64,000 nucleotides of DNA from Trichobilharzia szidati (GCA_944472155.2 OX235271.1:95245256-95309255); one strand, 5' to 3'; counted from the stretch's first letter, positions 11,147 to 22,214 are shown. The notes: generated by a model not told the origin, from the sequence alone. A program made the numbers and translations.

Positions 11147-12110
11147 CTATTTATCATCTTCTTCTGATTTGACTGGCGGCAATAATATCTTCCATATTTC
11201 TGGTATTTGCATTGAGTCACTTCTGTTGCATGTGTTGGGTGTAGATTCGATGAACAAAGATTCAGTAATCAACCTCTCTTTCCACCTACCTAGATTACTT
11301 TTTAGAATTTTAACCCTCTCCCACCCTATTGTGTGGTTGTGTGTTAATGCATGCATTGCGATTGCCGAGCTTTTTTCTAAATTACTTATCTTCTCTGGGT
11401 CAACCATTCTTATCTTAGCTAAATTCTTATGTTCTGACAATCTGACCACCCCTGACCTACTAGTTTGACCTATGTAGTTGACCTCACAGTCATTGCAGGG
11501 TATTTTTTAAATTATATTATTTTGTCTAATTGGGTCCACTGGGTCCTTTAACCTACAGAGCTTGTCCTTGAGTGAGTTTGTAGGTTTAAATGCCACCCTA
11601 ATTCCTGCTTTATTTAGAATCCTACGTAGGGTCTCAAATGTCCCTTCTTTATATGGTATAACTGTAGATGACTTATATTCTCTCTTATTTATTTTATTAC
11701 TACTAGTTTCACAATTCTTTTTAATTTTGTTTTGGCATTTTTCAATCTTCCTAATGAATTTTAGAGGATAGTTATTTAAAACCAACGCCTCTTCTATCTG
11801 TTTTATTACATCATTAAGGTCTTTTTTTGTGCTACTTAGTGCCATTGCTCGGTTTGTTAAACATTTAACTAAGCCTGCCTTAACAGTTACAGGATGAGAT
11901 GAATTAAAGTCTAAATATCTATTAAATTCATACATTTTTGTTACCAACTGTGATGCGAACAAATGACTGCATAGGCATTTCCCTAACCTTTTACAACACC
12001 GTATAGCTGTACAACTTTGAAGTGAAGTTATGAAAGTAATATTCTTTGCTGACCTATGTCTTTTTAATGTATACCTTACATGAGTATTTTTAATAATTCA
12101 TAGTACTCCA
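11147..12110 (-). mobile_element. PLE-4 copy with GIY-YIG domain, one nonsense codon
   Basis: A minus-strand frame from 11962 to 11147 is open except for one TAA at 11507-11509. Before the stop: VTKMYEFNRYLDF, NYPLKFIRKIEKCQ and ILNKAGIRVAF, the region between RT and endonuclease in PLEs. After it: IPCNDCEVNYIGQTSRSG and RLSEHKNLA, the GIY-YIG nuclease, then the C-terminal RLITESLFIESTPNTC. More PLE sequence can be read up to about 12110 in the same or a shifted frame. It is the best preserved PLE in the window. Confidence 0.85.
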
Positions 12111-12235
12111 CAAAGATGTAGAAGTTGTCGATTGAGAAAAGACAGTTACTCTGGTAAGAATTTTACCGAACATATAGACATATAGTCTGATCATACAATG
12201 GGATAGTCACTCTGTGAATTATTTATACTACTTAT

Positions 12236-13130
12236 TTAAACGCAGAAAAACTCGGTACAATATGGCACCAAGATGATGCGCCACAAAATAATAATAAAAG
12301 GACACAGATTAAAAGTAAAAATAATAGTAGAGAACGGATAAAGAACTTCATCAGGAAGGGAAACAGTCATACTTAACAAGTTCAAACAGCATTCGTCAAC
12401 TATCATCAGGAAGGGAAGAGAGAAGGAAATTGCAACACGTTCGCCATTGATTACGATTCTTGGCCACATATGATAACATTTCGAGCCATCGATTCAAGCT
12501 ATCTCTCGGATTCGCACGAACCGATGCTAACCCAGCACAAATATCCTTCATCCCACGACGCCACGTCATGAAATAACCGCCTCTCCGCCTTTTCCATCCC
12601 GTCCCAGGGCTAGCGAACATAGATCTGTACGGAAGCCTCTGGGATGACATTCGCAGCACATGTCCATGGTTGGGTAGGAACCGACCAAGGAGCACTGGAA
12701 CTAGTGACAGCATATAATGAAGCTGGCAGGCAGCTAAACTGTTTCTCGAAGTGCTCTGCCCAGCGTTCCGGGCGTCTTTTCAGGCTGGTAATTGGTGTGC
12801 CGTCTGACTCACAGACCGTCTCGCTGACACCTTGTTTCTTGCTGCCGATGGCTCGGATGAGCTGGAACAATTTCCGACTGTTGCCAGATGCAGCAGCTAA
12901 CTCCAACTCATACGCACGTTCTGACCACCAGGCTTCGCGGTCCCTACGTAAACACTATCTAATCTTGCGCGTAAACGCCTTTCGCTTATTGCTGTATTCG
13001 CTGCCAGCCGGAATGGATCAGCGTCCATCCAGGAATTGCAAGGAACTCGCAGGAACCCAGTTGTTTTTAGCGGATCATTCTTTTAAGCTGCAAGCGGCTA
13101 CACTCACCATTTGCATGGCGTCTTGCAGAT
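12236..13130 (-). mobile_element. LINE-C copy with internal RT deletion
   Basis: From 13130 downward the minus strand encodes the linker before the RT domain (ASGNSRKLFQLIRAIGSKKQ, PERWAEHFEKQFS). Near 12663 this jumps directly to the C-terminal part (HVLRMSSQRLPYRSMF, WKRRRGGYFMTWRRGM, LSSLPDDS) and the 3' tail with FSTIIFTFNL-coding DNA. The whole RT core is missing, so the copy is an internally deleted, non-autonomous element. Confidence 0.8.
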
Positions 13131-13749
13131 GAAGCCAATGTTCATCTATAATACTTGGGGGGGGGGTTGCTTAGCGTAAAGTAACTGACTCTGACAGTGA
13201 GTAAACAGAAAGAATTATGAATATCTGAGATGATAAAGCGTTTCTTCGAGATTGCAGATACACTTTACTAATGTGTTAACAGGCAGGGTTCTCGTTATAT
13301 TGGTCAACTCATGTCAGCTGTATTGCATAATACAGAGTTGCACTCAAATTCTCATAAGATATATGTTGAACTTTGACTCTTTGTTGAATTAAAAGCATGT
13401 TCAAACACAAAAAGGCTATTTGCTTATTTTAAGCTTATTTTACGTCAGAACATTGGCGACAAGAAACACCTTATGATGGGTGACAGAAGGGGGCGGTGGT
13501 GGGATATGATAACACTGTGAAGATAAAAATAACGGAAAGAGATGGAGGAAGAGACAGAAAAGTGATGTGAAACGACTAAAGAATCATTCTCAGATATGAT
13601 CTTCATAATCGCTAATGTTACTATTGAAAATTAAAAAAAAAACTTTCTAAAAAAATGTAGTACGGCTGATGTTGATCTTGACTTTGAGCAATTTTAAAAT
13701 AGCATTGAGAAATTTGTGATATTATTAACAAATGATCAGCCGACCTTAC
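13131..13749. other. Intron sequence, unassigned
   Basis: It contains a G-run at about 13158-13167 and purine-rich DNA around 13500-13560. No exon or element was recognised. Confidence 0.35.
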
Positions 13750-13805
13750 CGTTTTTCTTCTAATCGATTCCAAAATTAGCAGACAGTACAAGCCTATAAA
13801 ACCAA
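13750..13805 (-). CDS. Probable transmembrane exon (about 19 codons)
   Basis: Reading from an AG at 13806-13807, the frame continues the split codon of 14036-14470 (G+TT, Val) and encodes GFIGLYCLLILESIRRKT before a GTAAGG donor. A hydrophobic stretch followed by RRK fits a transmembrane segment with a stop-transfer signal right after the last Ig domain. Cautions: the hydrophobic core is short (about 15 residues), the acceptor is mediocre, and the exon ends in phase 0 while 1822-2049 starts in phase 1, so a linking exon would be needed that I could not find. Confidence 0.5.
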
Positions 13806-14035
13806 CTAACTCATGGCTAATCGGTAGGAGATTAAAACATTCACTAGGGGATTCTCACCGAACTGCTGAATTGTAAGCAAGGTCGCCATGAGACTACATG
13901 ATTCGACTTTAGCCTACAGCTGCACACTAATGTCAGCTAGCAGGAAAACCAGTTTGAAACCGGTTAGCTTTCATAAATTCTACATTTAAACTAATAAAAA
14001 TGTCTCACAATAGGTGTTTTTCCTTTAAAACTTAC

Positions 14036-14470
14036 CGGCATATGCAGATGTATCAGATCTTATAAGGTAAAAATATCGTTGTAGTATTAACTTTTCTCCA
14101 AGATACACATTACAACTGTACATTCCATAATCATTAGGATGATTAATGGTAACATTGGTTGCATAATGTGCAGAAGAAGCCAACTCCTCATGATCAGAGA
14201 CATTATATACTGACATACGAAGAGGCTTATCATCTTTCAACCATTCCACATGAATAAACTTCCAAAGATAAGGTACATTTAAGAGATTAATGAGTGCCTT
14301 ATCAGAATGTAACAATAATTCTTTAATTTCTGAACCTTTACTGCTGTTTAAACCAACTTCAGTGAACGATAAACATTTCAGTTGTCTTGTATCTCCAAAC
14401 TGTACTTCTAACAACTCAGTTTCAAGTTGAAGAGGCGCAAGAATTTTCGACAAAGTTGTATCGAATTGAC
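14036..14470 (-). CDS. Ig-domain exon, whole domain (145 codons)
   Basis: The exon runs from a TTACTTCTGTTTTTAG acceptor to a GTAAGT donor, phase 1/1. It encodes a linker (LAPLQLETELLEVQFG), the strand-B cysteine (TRQLKCLSF), the core Trp (HVEWLKDD) and the strand-F motif NDYGMYSCNVYLG. Sequons NVS and NVT are present. As in 51371-51763, this Ig domain is coded by one exon and has a long loop between strands B and C. It is probably the membrane-proximal domain, because a hydrophobic exon (13750-13805) follows. Confidence 0.9.
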
Positions 14471-14924
14471 CTAAAAACAGAAGTAAAAAGGGAAATGTAA
14501 GAGACTATCGATTTAACTACAGTAGGCGAAAATGTCAGTGATGGGCAATGTGATATACAGTTTGAAATAGGCAATGCATCAGTTAACACAATCATCAAAG
14601 AAGTGGCAAAATAAAACAAAAACTAATAAGGATAAAAGTAAAAATGGCTTTATTCCAAACACTAATTATGATACAATATGGAGTTCTCCGCAATGTAGTG
14701 TAATATTGCACCTAATTTTCTCTTTACGTTACGTAGTACGTGGGGAAAATAATTACGGAACTTTAAAATATTCATAGTAATAATAATGGCAATAATATAA
14801 TGTAAAAATAAATTAAAAACTAATAGAAATGATGCCAACAATAAATTAATGACAGGAAGAATAAAGAGAGCCGTTTATTTACTGTTTCGCAGCTAGCTAG
14901 TTGTTTCAATCTTTCTCAACATCT
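14471..14924. other. Intron sequence, unassigned
   Basis: AT-rich, with short frames only. It lies between the Ig exon 14036-14470 and a PLE-1 copy. Confidence 0.4.
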
Positions 14925-15735
14925 AAAATGGATATCCGCACAATTTCATCAAAAAGTGTTTAAAATCGAGTCACAACACAAACAAGAAACCATCATCAAA
15001 GACTACAAGAAAATTCATCCTACCATATATATATATATATATAAAAATATCTCTGAAATAACAGCTAGAATATTGAAACCGTTTGAAATAGATATAGAAC
15101 ACAAGCCAGCCAGCCAGCCCAATCACTTAATTGGATATTGTGCAAACCGAAAGATCCAACAGAAAAAGGAGATAAAATCAATACCATTTACAAAATAAAC
15201 TGTATGAACTGTAACAGACATTACATCGGTCAAAGTAGGCGTCCCCTTCGAATCAGAATACAAGAATAAAAATTAGCTGTAAAAAGACATGATATATATA
15301 TTCCTTCATATCAATGCATGTAGATAATTATGGACATCAATTTGATTGGGATAATGTCGAAATTTTAAACAGAGGAAACACCAAAAGTGCCAAGGAATTC
15401 CTAGAAGCCTGGTACTCAAACGAATATGTGATTAACAAACATGTTAATATAGACCAAATATACCAGCTAATAAGAAGTAAATCGTGTGACGAGAAAGTTT
15501 AAAATCCAAATCAATAAAAAATGGTCAATACATATGTAAAGATGGTTACCAGGAGACGCAATTATATCACTCATGGAAAATTTAAATCAGTTCACTTTAT
15601 GCTAAAAATTGCGCTGAAGATGTTGTCCAGAAGGACGACGAAAGCTCCGCAACTAAACCAACCAGCTCAGAGAACACTACTAATTGCAAATCTAAAATGC
15701 TTGCCGAATAAGGTATCGTTAAGTTTTTATATTTA
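14925..15735 (+). mobile_element. PLE-1 copy, decayed, with hammerhead-like hairpin
   Basis: It is closely related to 17545-18600: KNISEITARILKPFEIDIEH, then a frameshifted GIY-YIG region, then DNYGHQFDWDNVEILNRGNT and SAKEFLEAWYSNEY. An expanded TA run interrupts the frame near 15030. At 15614-15643 the 3' region holds CTGAAGA, a 7-bp hairpin (GTTGTCC/GGACGAC) and GAAA, a hammerhead-type core. Confidence 0.8.
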
Positions 15736-15739
15736 GTCG

Positions 15740-16330
15740 TGCAGGCTTAAAGTCTCTTAAAATAGCTTCTTGTCCTATCTGAGGAGATGCAGGCGGAGAG
15801 TCGTGAACAGAGAGGGTGTTGAGAGTCAGACAAGATGACTGTTGACAATTTCGTGCAAAAGCTTTTACTTCTGTCAACAACAATAATGTCAACAAGTTGG
15901 TTTAGAGGCGCACCACTCGCCCTACTGACAGCTTTTAGTGTCATTCGCAGGGTACCAAAGTCTTTTTTAAACAGCCCAGGAAAGATTAAGGGGGAGCAAT
16001 AAAGAAGAATAGGTAGAATACGAGAATTAACAAACTGCAAAAGTACTGACTGAGTGGCATCAGATTCTCTTAACTTTCGTATTTAGAAGGTTAGACAAAA
16101 CAATTTTCTAGAAGTCAGCAGAATGTGGAACGATCAGGAAAGATCAGAGGAAAGACATAATCCAAGATATTTAACATTCGATTTAGTTTCAACTTCAGTG
16201 CCCTCCTATAATACAAGAATAATGGAAACGAACTAGTTCATGCAGATCTCATTTGTGTCTGTAAGTAAAATTAACAATCTAATATTTTGAAGGATTTAGC
16301 TTAAGACCATTTAATAAGAACCACTGGCTA
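15740..16330 (-). mobile_element. CR1-D copy, RT C-terminal part
   Basis: The frame 15747-16040 encodes FVNSRILPILLYCSPLIFPG, LFKKDFGTLRMTLKAVS and ILSDSQHPLCSRLSA, typical of the end of CR1-like LINE reverse transcriptases. Upstream sequence to about 16330 continues the copy with stops. It abuts PLE-1 at 15735. Confidence 0.7.
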
Positions 16331-17035
16331 ATTTACAATAAAAAGTTACTCATTTTGAAACAACCTGATTCGGAAGTAACATGCACGGAAACAATTAGAT
16401 CAAAGGGGTAGTGGAATGAAATAGCATTTTTTTAAATGACGAAATATAGTTTCATAAAGCGATACGATGGAAAAAGGACCACATTAAAGCTAGAACAGAT
16501 GTCCGACATTCAGCGATAAAAGTATACTATCAAATTGAAAAAAAATTTAACTGTCTGATTGTGATATGAACGATTAGCGGGATAAAGAAGCGAACTTTGA
16601 TATGGCTACTTCAGTAATAGAAATCCACACACCATCTAAACTGTAACACTGTGATTGTTTGCTTTTGTTACAACGGAATAACAGAAGATGGGATGTATAT
16701 GAGCATCACATGGAGTGTTATCACAGTCGACAGAACAGTTGTGCTGTCAGTATTTTTGGGACTAGTTTTAAACATGTGTGCGATAACAGTAACGCAATAC
16801 GTAAACAGCTTATAACTTAAACTAACAAAGATCTAATTGCAGAAATATCCTGAGCTAATCGATAAGCTAACTACTCACTATATATTTGCACAACATAATT
16901 TTTGTGTTGTGCATTCTTGGTGACCATGCTGTACGAAAGTAGATTCTCGACTCCCTCAATAAATTTTCCTGGTGTCTAAGTGATGGCATGAATGAATGGG
17001 CGAATTAGAAACTCTGTTGTTTCAACTGGCTAATT
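16331..17035. other. Intron sequence, unassigned
   Basis: No coding or repeat signal is strong enough to name. Confidence 0.35.
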
Positions 17036-17165
17036 GAAGCTGTAGTTCATCGGTTTAGGCACTCGACTTCCGACCAGTGGGTTAGGGGTTCGAACCCTGC
17101 TCCACCTACCGAGGTCAGGGTAACCAGATGGTAGTAGTATACAATACAGTCCTACGGGAGGTCAA
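17036..17165 (+). mobile_element. tRNA-derived SINE fragment
   Basis: The head contains GTAGTTCATCGGTTTAGGCA and a perfect B box in GGGTTCGAACCCTGCTCC. It differs from SINE-E and SINE-F. The body (GGTAACCAGATGGTAGTA) is not seen elsewhere in the window. Confidence 0.5.
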
Positions 17166-17171
17166 TCACCA

Positions 17172-17350
17172 GTCCGAATAGCTCAGTGGTAAACATCTCT
17201 GACTGCAGTATTGAGTGACACGGGTTCGAATCTCAGAAGGGACACGAGTTCCTACAAGATAGCAGATACACTGTTCTGACGAGTACCAACAAGCACAAAA
17301 CCTAGATCCAAGGCTTTCTGACGATTGCTTCCAACCATTTAATAACAACA
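17172..17350 (+). mobile_element. Second tRNA-derived SINE-like unit
   Basis: GTCCGAATAGCTCAGTGGTA (A box) and CACGGGTTCGAATCTCAG (B box) are followed by GGGAC, which could pair with the 5' GTCC. The region between the boxes is too long for a functional tRNA, and the tail continues for about 90 bp, so a SINE is more likely than a tRNA gene. Confidence 0.5.
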
Positions 17351-17544
17351 ATTCAGATCACACCGTGATATCGAGCCACCTAGCATTGTGGTTACATTGA
17401 AAACTTTACTGACAGAATTCAGTATGCACTAAACAAAGGACTAGACACATGACACTAGTTACTACCTGATGTCTAATCAAAGTAACCAGGTATCATTAGC
17501 TCTCACACAATACGTGTAGCTCATTACGAACTACAGTGAATGAA

Positions 17545-18600
17545 CTTGACTGATTTAAAGATGCAATCGACTATAACAAAATCCCATTTTTAGATGTCTT
17601 AATCAGGAGAACCAACACAGGAGATTTAGAAACACAAGTATATAGAAAATCAACGCACACAGATCAAATACTCAACTATACTAGCAATAATCCAATTACT
17701 CACAAACGAAACTGTGTGCAAACATTATTTAAAAGAGTTCAAACACATTGTAGCACTCCAGAGTTGAAAAGAATGGAAGAAAAGTACCTACAAACTGTCT
17801 TCAAAAAGAATGGTTATCCATAAAATTTCATCAAAAAGTGTTTGAAGTCAAATCAAAACACCAACAAAGAACCATCATCAAAGACCACAAGAAAATTCAT
17901 CCTACCATACATGAAAAATATCTCTGAAATAACAGCTAGAATACTGAAACCGTTTGATATAGATATAGCACACAAGCCAGTCAAATCGCTTAATTCGATA
18001 TTATGCAAACCGAAAGATCCAATAGAAAAAGGAGATAAAATTAATACCATTTACAAAATAAATTGTATGAACTGTAACAAGCATTACATCGGCCAAAGTG
18101 GGCGTCCCCTTCGAATTAGAATCGAAGAACACAAATTAGCTGTGAAAAGACACGATATATATTCTTTAGTATCAATGCATATAGACAATTATGGACATCA
18201 ATTTGATTGGGATAATGTCAAAATCTTAGACAGAGCAAACACCAAAAGTGCCAGGGAATTCCTAGAAGCCTGGTACTCAAACGAAAATGCAATTAACAAG
18301 CACGTTAATATAGACGAAATATACCAACTAATAAAAAGTAAATCAGGTGACCAGAAAGTTTAAAATCCATGTGTAAAGATGGTTACCAGGAGACGTAATT
18401 CTATCACTCATGGAAAATTTAAATCCCTTCACTTTATGCTAAATATTGCGCTGAAGATGTTGTCCAGAAGGACGATGAAAGCTCCACAACTAAACCAACC
18501 AGCTCAGAGAACACTATTAATTGCAATTCACAGTATCAGTAAGATTCGCTTCTTGCATTTACCTCACCTATGTTCTAGACAGTACATAAAACTTACATAA
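17545..18600 (+). mobile_element. PLE-1 copy, 3' half with GIY-YIG endonuclease
   Basis: The frame begins near 17545 (FLDVLIRRTNTGDLETQVYR, STHTDQILNYTSNNP), has one stop at 17821, then continues 17842-18363: FILPYMKNISEITARILKPF, INTIYKINCMNCNKHYIGQS (GIY-YIG motif), GRPLRIRIEEHKLA and SAREFLEAWYSNEN. This is the classic PLE order of RT end then nuclease. The tail has CTGAAGA (18451-18457), a GTTGTCC/GGACGAT stem and GAAA, as in the 14925-15735 copy. Confidence 0.88.
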
Positions 18601-18733
18601 CTCATATATGAAATTGTGCAGCAAGCGAGAGACTTTTATCGTTTATAAACGAAAAAAAAAGATTTGAAATCGGATATAATTTTTTTAACGGCATTTATAC
18701 ATATACATACATAACGCAATGAAATTAGCTCAC

Positions 18734-18871
18734 TTTTTGACAATAAAAATTGTTCAGGTGTAATAACTGTGACTATAGAATCTATCCACATATTGATACC
18801 ATTTTTTGCGATACACTGGTATACACCGATATCTGATAATTGAAGTGAATCAATTAATAAATTAGCGTGAT
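18734..18871 (-). CDS. Ig-domain exon, C-terminal half (46 codons)
   Basis: The acceptor follows a long pyrimidine tract (CTCTCTCTCGCCATCCTTAG), which appears on the plus strand as a GA microsatellite; the donor is GTGAGC. Phase is 1/1. The exon encodes ANLLIDSLQLSDIGVYQCIA, the second half of an I-set Ig domain with its cysteine, then a G strand and a short linker (TPEQFLLSK). It connects with A+GT (Ser) to 14036-14470. PLE-1 (17545-18600) ends about 130 bp downstream in the next intron. Confidence 0.9.
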
Positions 18872-18884
18872 CTAAGGATGGCGA

Positions 18885-18990
18885 GAGAGAGAGAGAAAAG
18901 AAAGAACAAAGTTAAAAATTAATTTATTATCATTTTTCTCTATCCATTTCATAAAAAAAATATACACGAAAATGAGAGAGAGAGAGAAAA
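18885..18990. repeat. Two GA-rich runs
   Basis: GA dinucleotide runs lie at about 18882-18898 and 18973-18988. The first is the complement of the pyrimidine tract used by the Ig exon acceptor at 18872. Confidence 0.8.
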
Positions 18991-19264
18991 AGGTAGATAA
19001 ACAAACCGTTGCGAAACAAAAGCTTCTAAAAACCTATACAAGACAAAGGGGGTTACAATATGTTTCGCATACATGTTATTAGGCAGTAAAAACAGAGATT
19101 TTCTAACGGAATAGTTTAAAAACTCTCTCGCATATATAACACATAATTGAACGAAATCTTGTATTCGCGTGTACACTACTCCATCGAGTTGCTTAACTAG
19201 TGATATAGAAATAGTCAACTACAATTAACACTCTTATCACTTAGGTTCATACACATAAAATGCA

Positions 19265-19930
19265 GAAGGCTGAGCACATCACTAGCCATAGCCTATGCTG
19301 CAGCGAAGCTCGTTCCCGTCTATCGAACAACTTGCTCTTTGATGGAGTCAAAAATCGATAGATATCCTTCTCATGTGAACTCCAACTGCATATACAAATT
19401 TACAAGTATCTGCGGGAGCAGTTACATTGGAAGAACAGAAACAAGGGCATGTCTACGATTTTCTGAACATGTACCAAAAAGCTTACGTCTAAAGGGAACA
19501 CATTCTTTAAACAGTGCCATCGCCAGCCATCTCCTCGACACCGGTCATCAGGTGGACGTCGAAAAGCCATTCAAAATTATCAATAAGCAAAAGAGTTTGC
19601 TGAAGCTATTTCCATCAAGCGCCTGAAACCTGATTTATGCGTTCAGAAAGAAGCGGTTACCAGCCTTTCTTTGCCCTGGTAACTGGATATTTTTCATCCT
19701 AATGAGAGACACTGAAAAGTTTTCATTTTGTATGATTAGTATTGTTCGGAATAGTTTTTAATATTGCATATATATATATTAGTGTATGCGTATATTGATC
19801 GATTGATTTTTGTTTAAAATGAACTCTGTGCAAGTATGTTCAAATTGTTTTTGTAGATACATTGAATAATGTCTTTGCCCTGTAAACAGCTGACGAGAAA
19901 GCAACGAAATAAATGATGGTACCACTTCAT
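19265..19930 (+). mobile_element. PLE-3 copy with GIY-YIG endonuclease
   Basis: The frame 19339-19626 encodes CIYKFTSICGSSYIGRTETR, then ACLRFSEHVPKSLRLKG and IASHLLDTGHQVD, a GIY-YIG nuclease. A frameshift near 19620 leads to the C-terminus LKPDLCVQKEAVTSLSLPW. In the 3' tail, CAGCTGACGAGAAAGCAACG then AAAT (about 19891) looks like a minimal hammerhead core, but with little stem II. Confidence 0.75.
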
Positions 19931-19984
19931 TCTGCTAAAACTGTAGTTCTTGCTTTGTTCAAACACATAAAATGCCTTCTTTCC

Positions 19985-20215
19985 GTTCTTCTGACTTCCG
20001 AGTGGAACATAACACTTCAGGCTTAAGACTTTGGAGTTCCAGTATCGGCAGTGTTGTTTTTTAAAGGGTGAGGTTGTTAGTCCCCCGTCTTTCTAGGTTC
20101 ACTATCAGGCTAATAAACTAGGCAAGGTTTTCAGGAGTGAGTCAGTTGGGTAATTGAACCCGGATCACGTGAGTGATTGGCGAGAATCCTACCATTGAAC
20201 CACTACTGACTGATT
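19985..20215 (-). mobile_element. SINE-F-like copy, divergent
   Basis: The minus strand ends in GAAGTGTTATGTTCCACTCG, the altered RTE-A tail. The head has a B box (GGTTCAATTACCC) and the position of an A box (CAGTAGTGGTTCAATGG). Confidence 0.6.
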
Positions 20216-20580
20216 CAGTACAAAATACCTTAATATATCAATATTCGATATAGCATAGGATATAGGTGAAATCTAAGTCTCTAAGACTTCTGAGAATAAA
20301 ATTTCATTAACTCTTGGTTTCAATTCATATTTATATATATGGAGCTATGCAGTAGTAGTGTACTGTCTGTCAATGGCCAGAGAAAATATTATAGTGTCAT
20401 ACAAGACTGATAATCGATATTACTAAAGGGGAACAATTTCTTTATGTACTCAATCGGTTAATTTCACAACTTTTTCTTTTTAAGACCACCCTAGTTATAC
20501 ACTAAGTATACAGAATTCAAGAAGTATACTGTTATAAGATTAAAAGACAGATAGCTCATTATTACTGACTATCCACAAAG

Positions 20581-20794
20581 TGCGTCTTGTGCGTCGGTGG
20601 CATAGCGGTTAGGACGCTCGCCGACCATGCACTCCTTTACCCCGCTAAGCCAGAAATAATGCTGGTGAAGAGGAAAGGTTGGGCATGAGGCTAGCAACCC
20701 CATCCTGTAAAATAATAAACACTGCTACAGAAACTTCAAGCCACTAGCTTGAAGCCCTATGTTCCACTGGGGAACGTGAAGGAAAGAAAGAAAA
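20581..20794 (+). mobile_element. SINE-F copy lacking the B box, with target-site duplication
   Basis: It is flanked by ATCCACAAAG (20571-20580 and 20795-20804). The A-box part (GTGGCATAGCGGTTAGGACG) is present, but sequence between two GCAC repeats, including the B box, is missing compared with 7728-7956. The tail is GAAGCCCTATGTTCCACTGG. Confidence 0.8.
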
Positions 20795-20804
20795 ATCCAC
20801 AAAG

Positions 20805-22214
20805 AAATAATACTAAATAATATAAGGTGAAAAAGACAAAACACACAAGTCTCATAAACCTAACAACACTAGTTGAACAAAAAAGTTTAGCATAGTGAAT
20901 ATAATGTACAAATATATGTTATTGTTCATGTATAACCGCTACTCCTGTCTTTGTCATGATGACGGTGACAATACATGGGTAAGTGTTACTTTGGTTTATC
21001 ACTCCATACTACTACTACTACTTCTACTACCGTGGAATAGAGAAAGGAAATCAACATGTATACACCTCATTTCTTTTCCTTTTCTTCAAATCTTACATGT
21101 TCAATGTCAAAATTTTGAATATAACAGATAACTAGCTAGCTACACAATACACAATGATGTGATATATCTATATATATCATATCCCCGCCGCAACAACGAG
21201 AAGAATAACACTAGAAGATAAAGAAAGCAAAAAAGAGAAAAGAAGTGTTGTGTTTTATGAGGCAGAGACAGCGAGAGAGAGGGAGCGCGCACGAAAGAGG
21301 CAGAGATTAACGAAACGAGAAGGTGAAGGCAGCAGCTATGAAGTGATTGATGTTCATTCATTCAACTTTCATATAATTTTCATTTTCAACCGCTTGAATG
21401 TCTTATTTCTTATTTTTTTTTAAATGGGAGAAATAACAAGCAAAATGTCGACAAAACGAGAGCGAACAAAAAAAACGACAAAAAATTGTTAAAATCAGGA
21501 AAGAAGTAAAAGAATAGAAAAAGAAGAAGAGGAAAATCCAACAGGCGAGACAAGGTGTGCGAGTGTCCGAGTGTGTATGATTGTGTGAGAAAGAAACGCA
21601 GGGAATAATTAAAGAGGGAGAAAAAGCCTGTGCACAGTTGATGTCTAGATGAAACAATGAAAAACAAAAAGAGGAAGAAACGACTTGTTACACGCAGAGA
21701 TATGCCGTTGTTCTTTTCACACATATCATCATTAAAATGGAATGTGAACGTTAACAATTGTGGCAGTGAAAAATTACCATTATCATTATATGAAATAAAA
21801 TTTGAACAAAGTAAGTGTCTCACAATGAAGAAATTCACTACATATAATATATATATTTAGACTGATTTTCATCTTGTAAAGTGAACATGTATTATAACAA
21901 GTCAGTGAATTGCAGATAAACCACATACCTATATAATGTGACAACTGACCATGTAAAAAGACACCTAAAGTCTAACTTACTGGTCATCAAGCTAGTGAAT
22001 AGAACAGTGCGACATATACATATATTGTTATTGGAATAGGCGTCTGCAAAAAATGAAGCTGTGTTAAACATCACGGTTTCAGCTGAATTTGAAAACATAC
22101 TTACAGCAAAATAAATTCTGACAAGGGTACAAAATTGATAACACCTTCGGAATATTTTGGCACTATCATAATTCTATAACCATTGACTCATTGCAACCAT
22201 GCTGGATTCATGCC
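20805..22214. other. Intron sequence with strand-asymmetric purine-rich block
   Basis: From about 21190 to 21680 the plus strand is strongly purine-rich (GAGA and AAGAAG blocks). This explains the hydrophobic but meaningless frames on the minus strand. Splice-like sites near 22.0-22.2 kb were considered and rejected as exons. Confidence 0.4.

Noticed and set aside
12644..13132. 162-codon plus-strand frame
   Set aside because: It is antisense to LINE-C, whose conserved motifs are on the minus strand.
16880..16960. Minus-strand frame before a GTGAGT donor
   Set aside because: The phase does not match the gene and the acceptor has no pyrimidine tract.
17172..17260. Genuine tRNA gene
   Set aside because: A and B boxes are good, but the internal spacing is too long and the sequence continues as a SINE-like body.
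19891..19915. Hammerhead core CTGACGA...GAAA after PLE-3
   Set aside because: Almost no stem II can form between the two core parts, so I only mention it in the PLE-3 entry.
21140..21838. Long Phe/Leu/Ser-rich minus-strand frames
   Set aside because: They are produced by the purine-rich plus strand; no motif, start context or splice structure.
21982..22184. Two exon-like minus-strand frames in the Ig gene (GTAAGT donors at about 22107 and 21981)
   Set aside because: The first ends in phase 2, which fits no neighbour. The second is phase 1/1 but would sit inside an Ig domain that joins perfectly without it.
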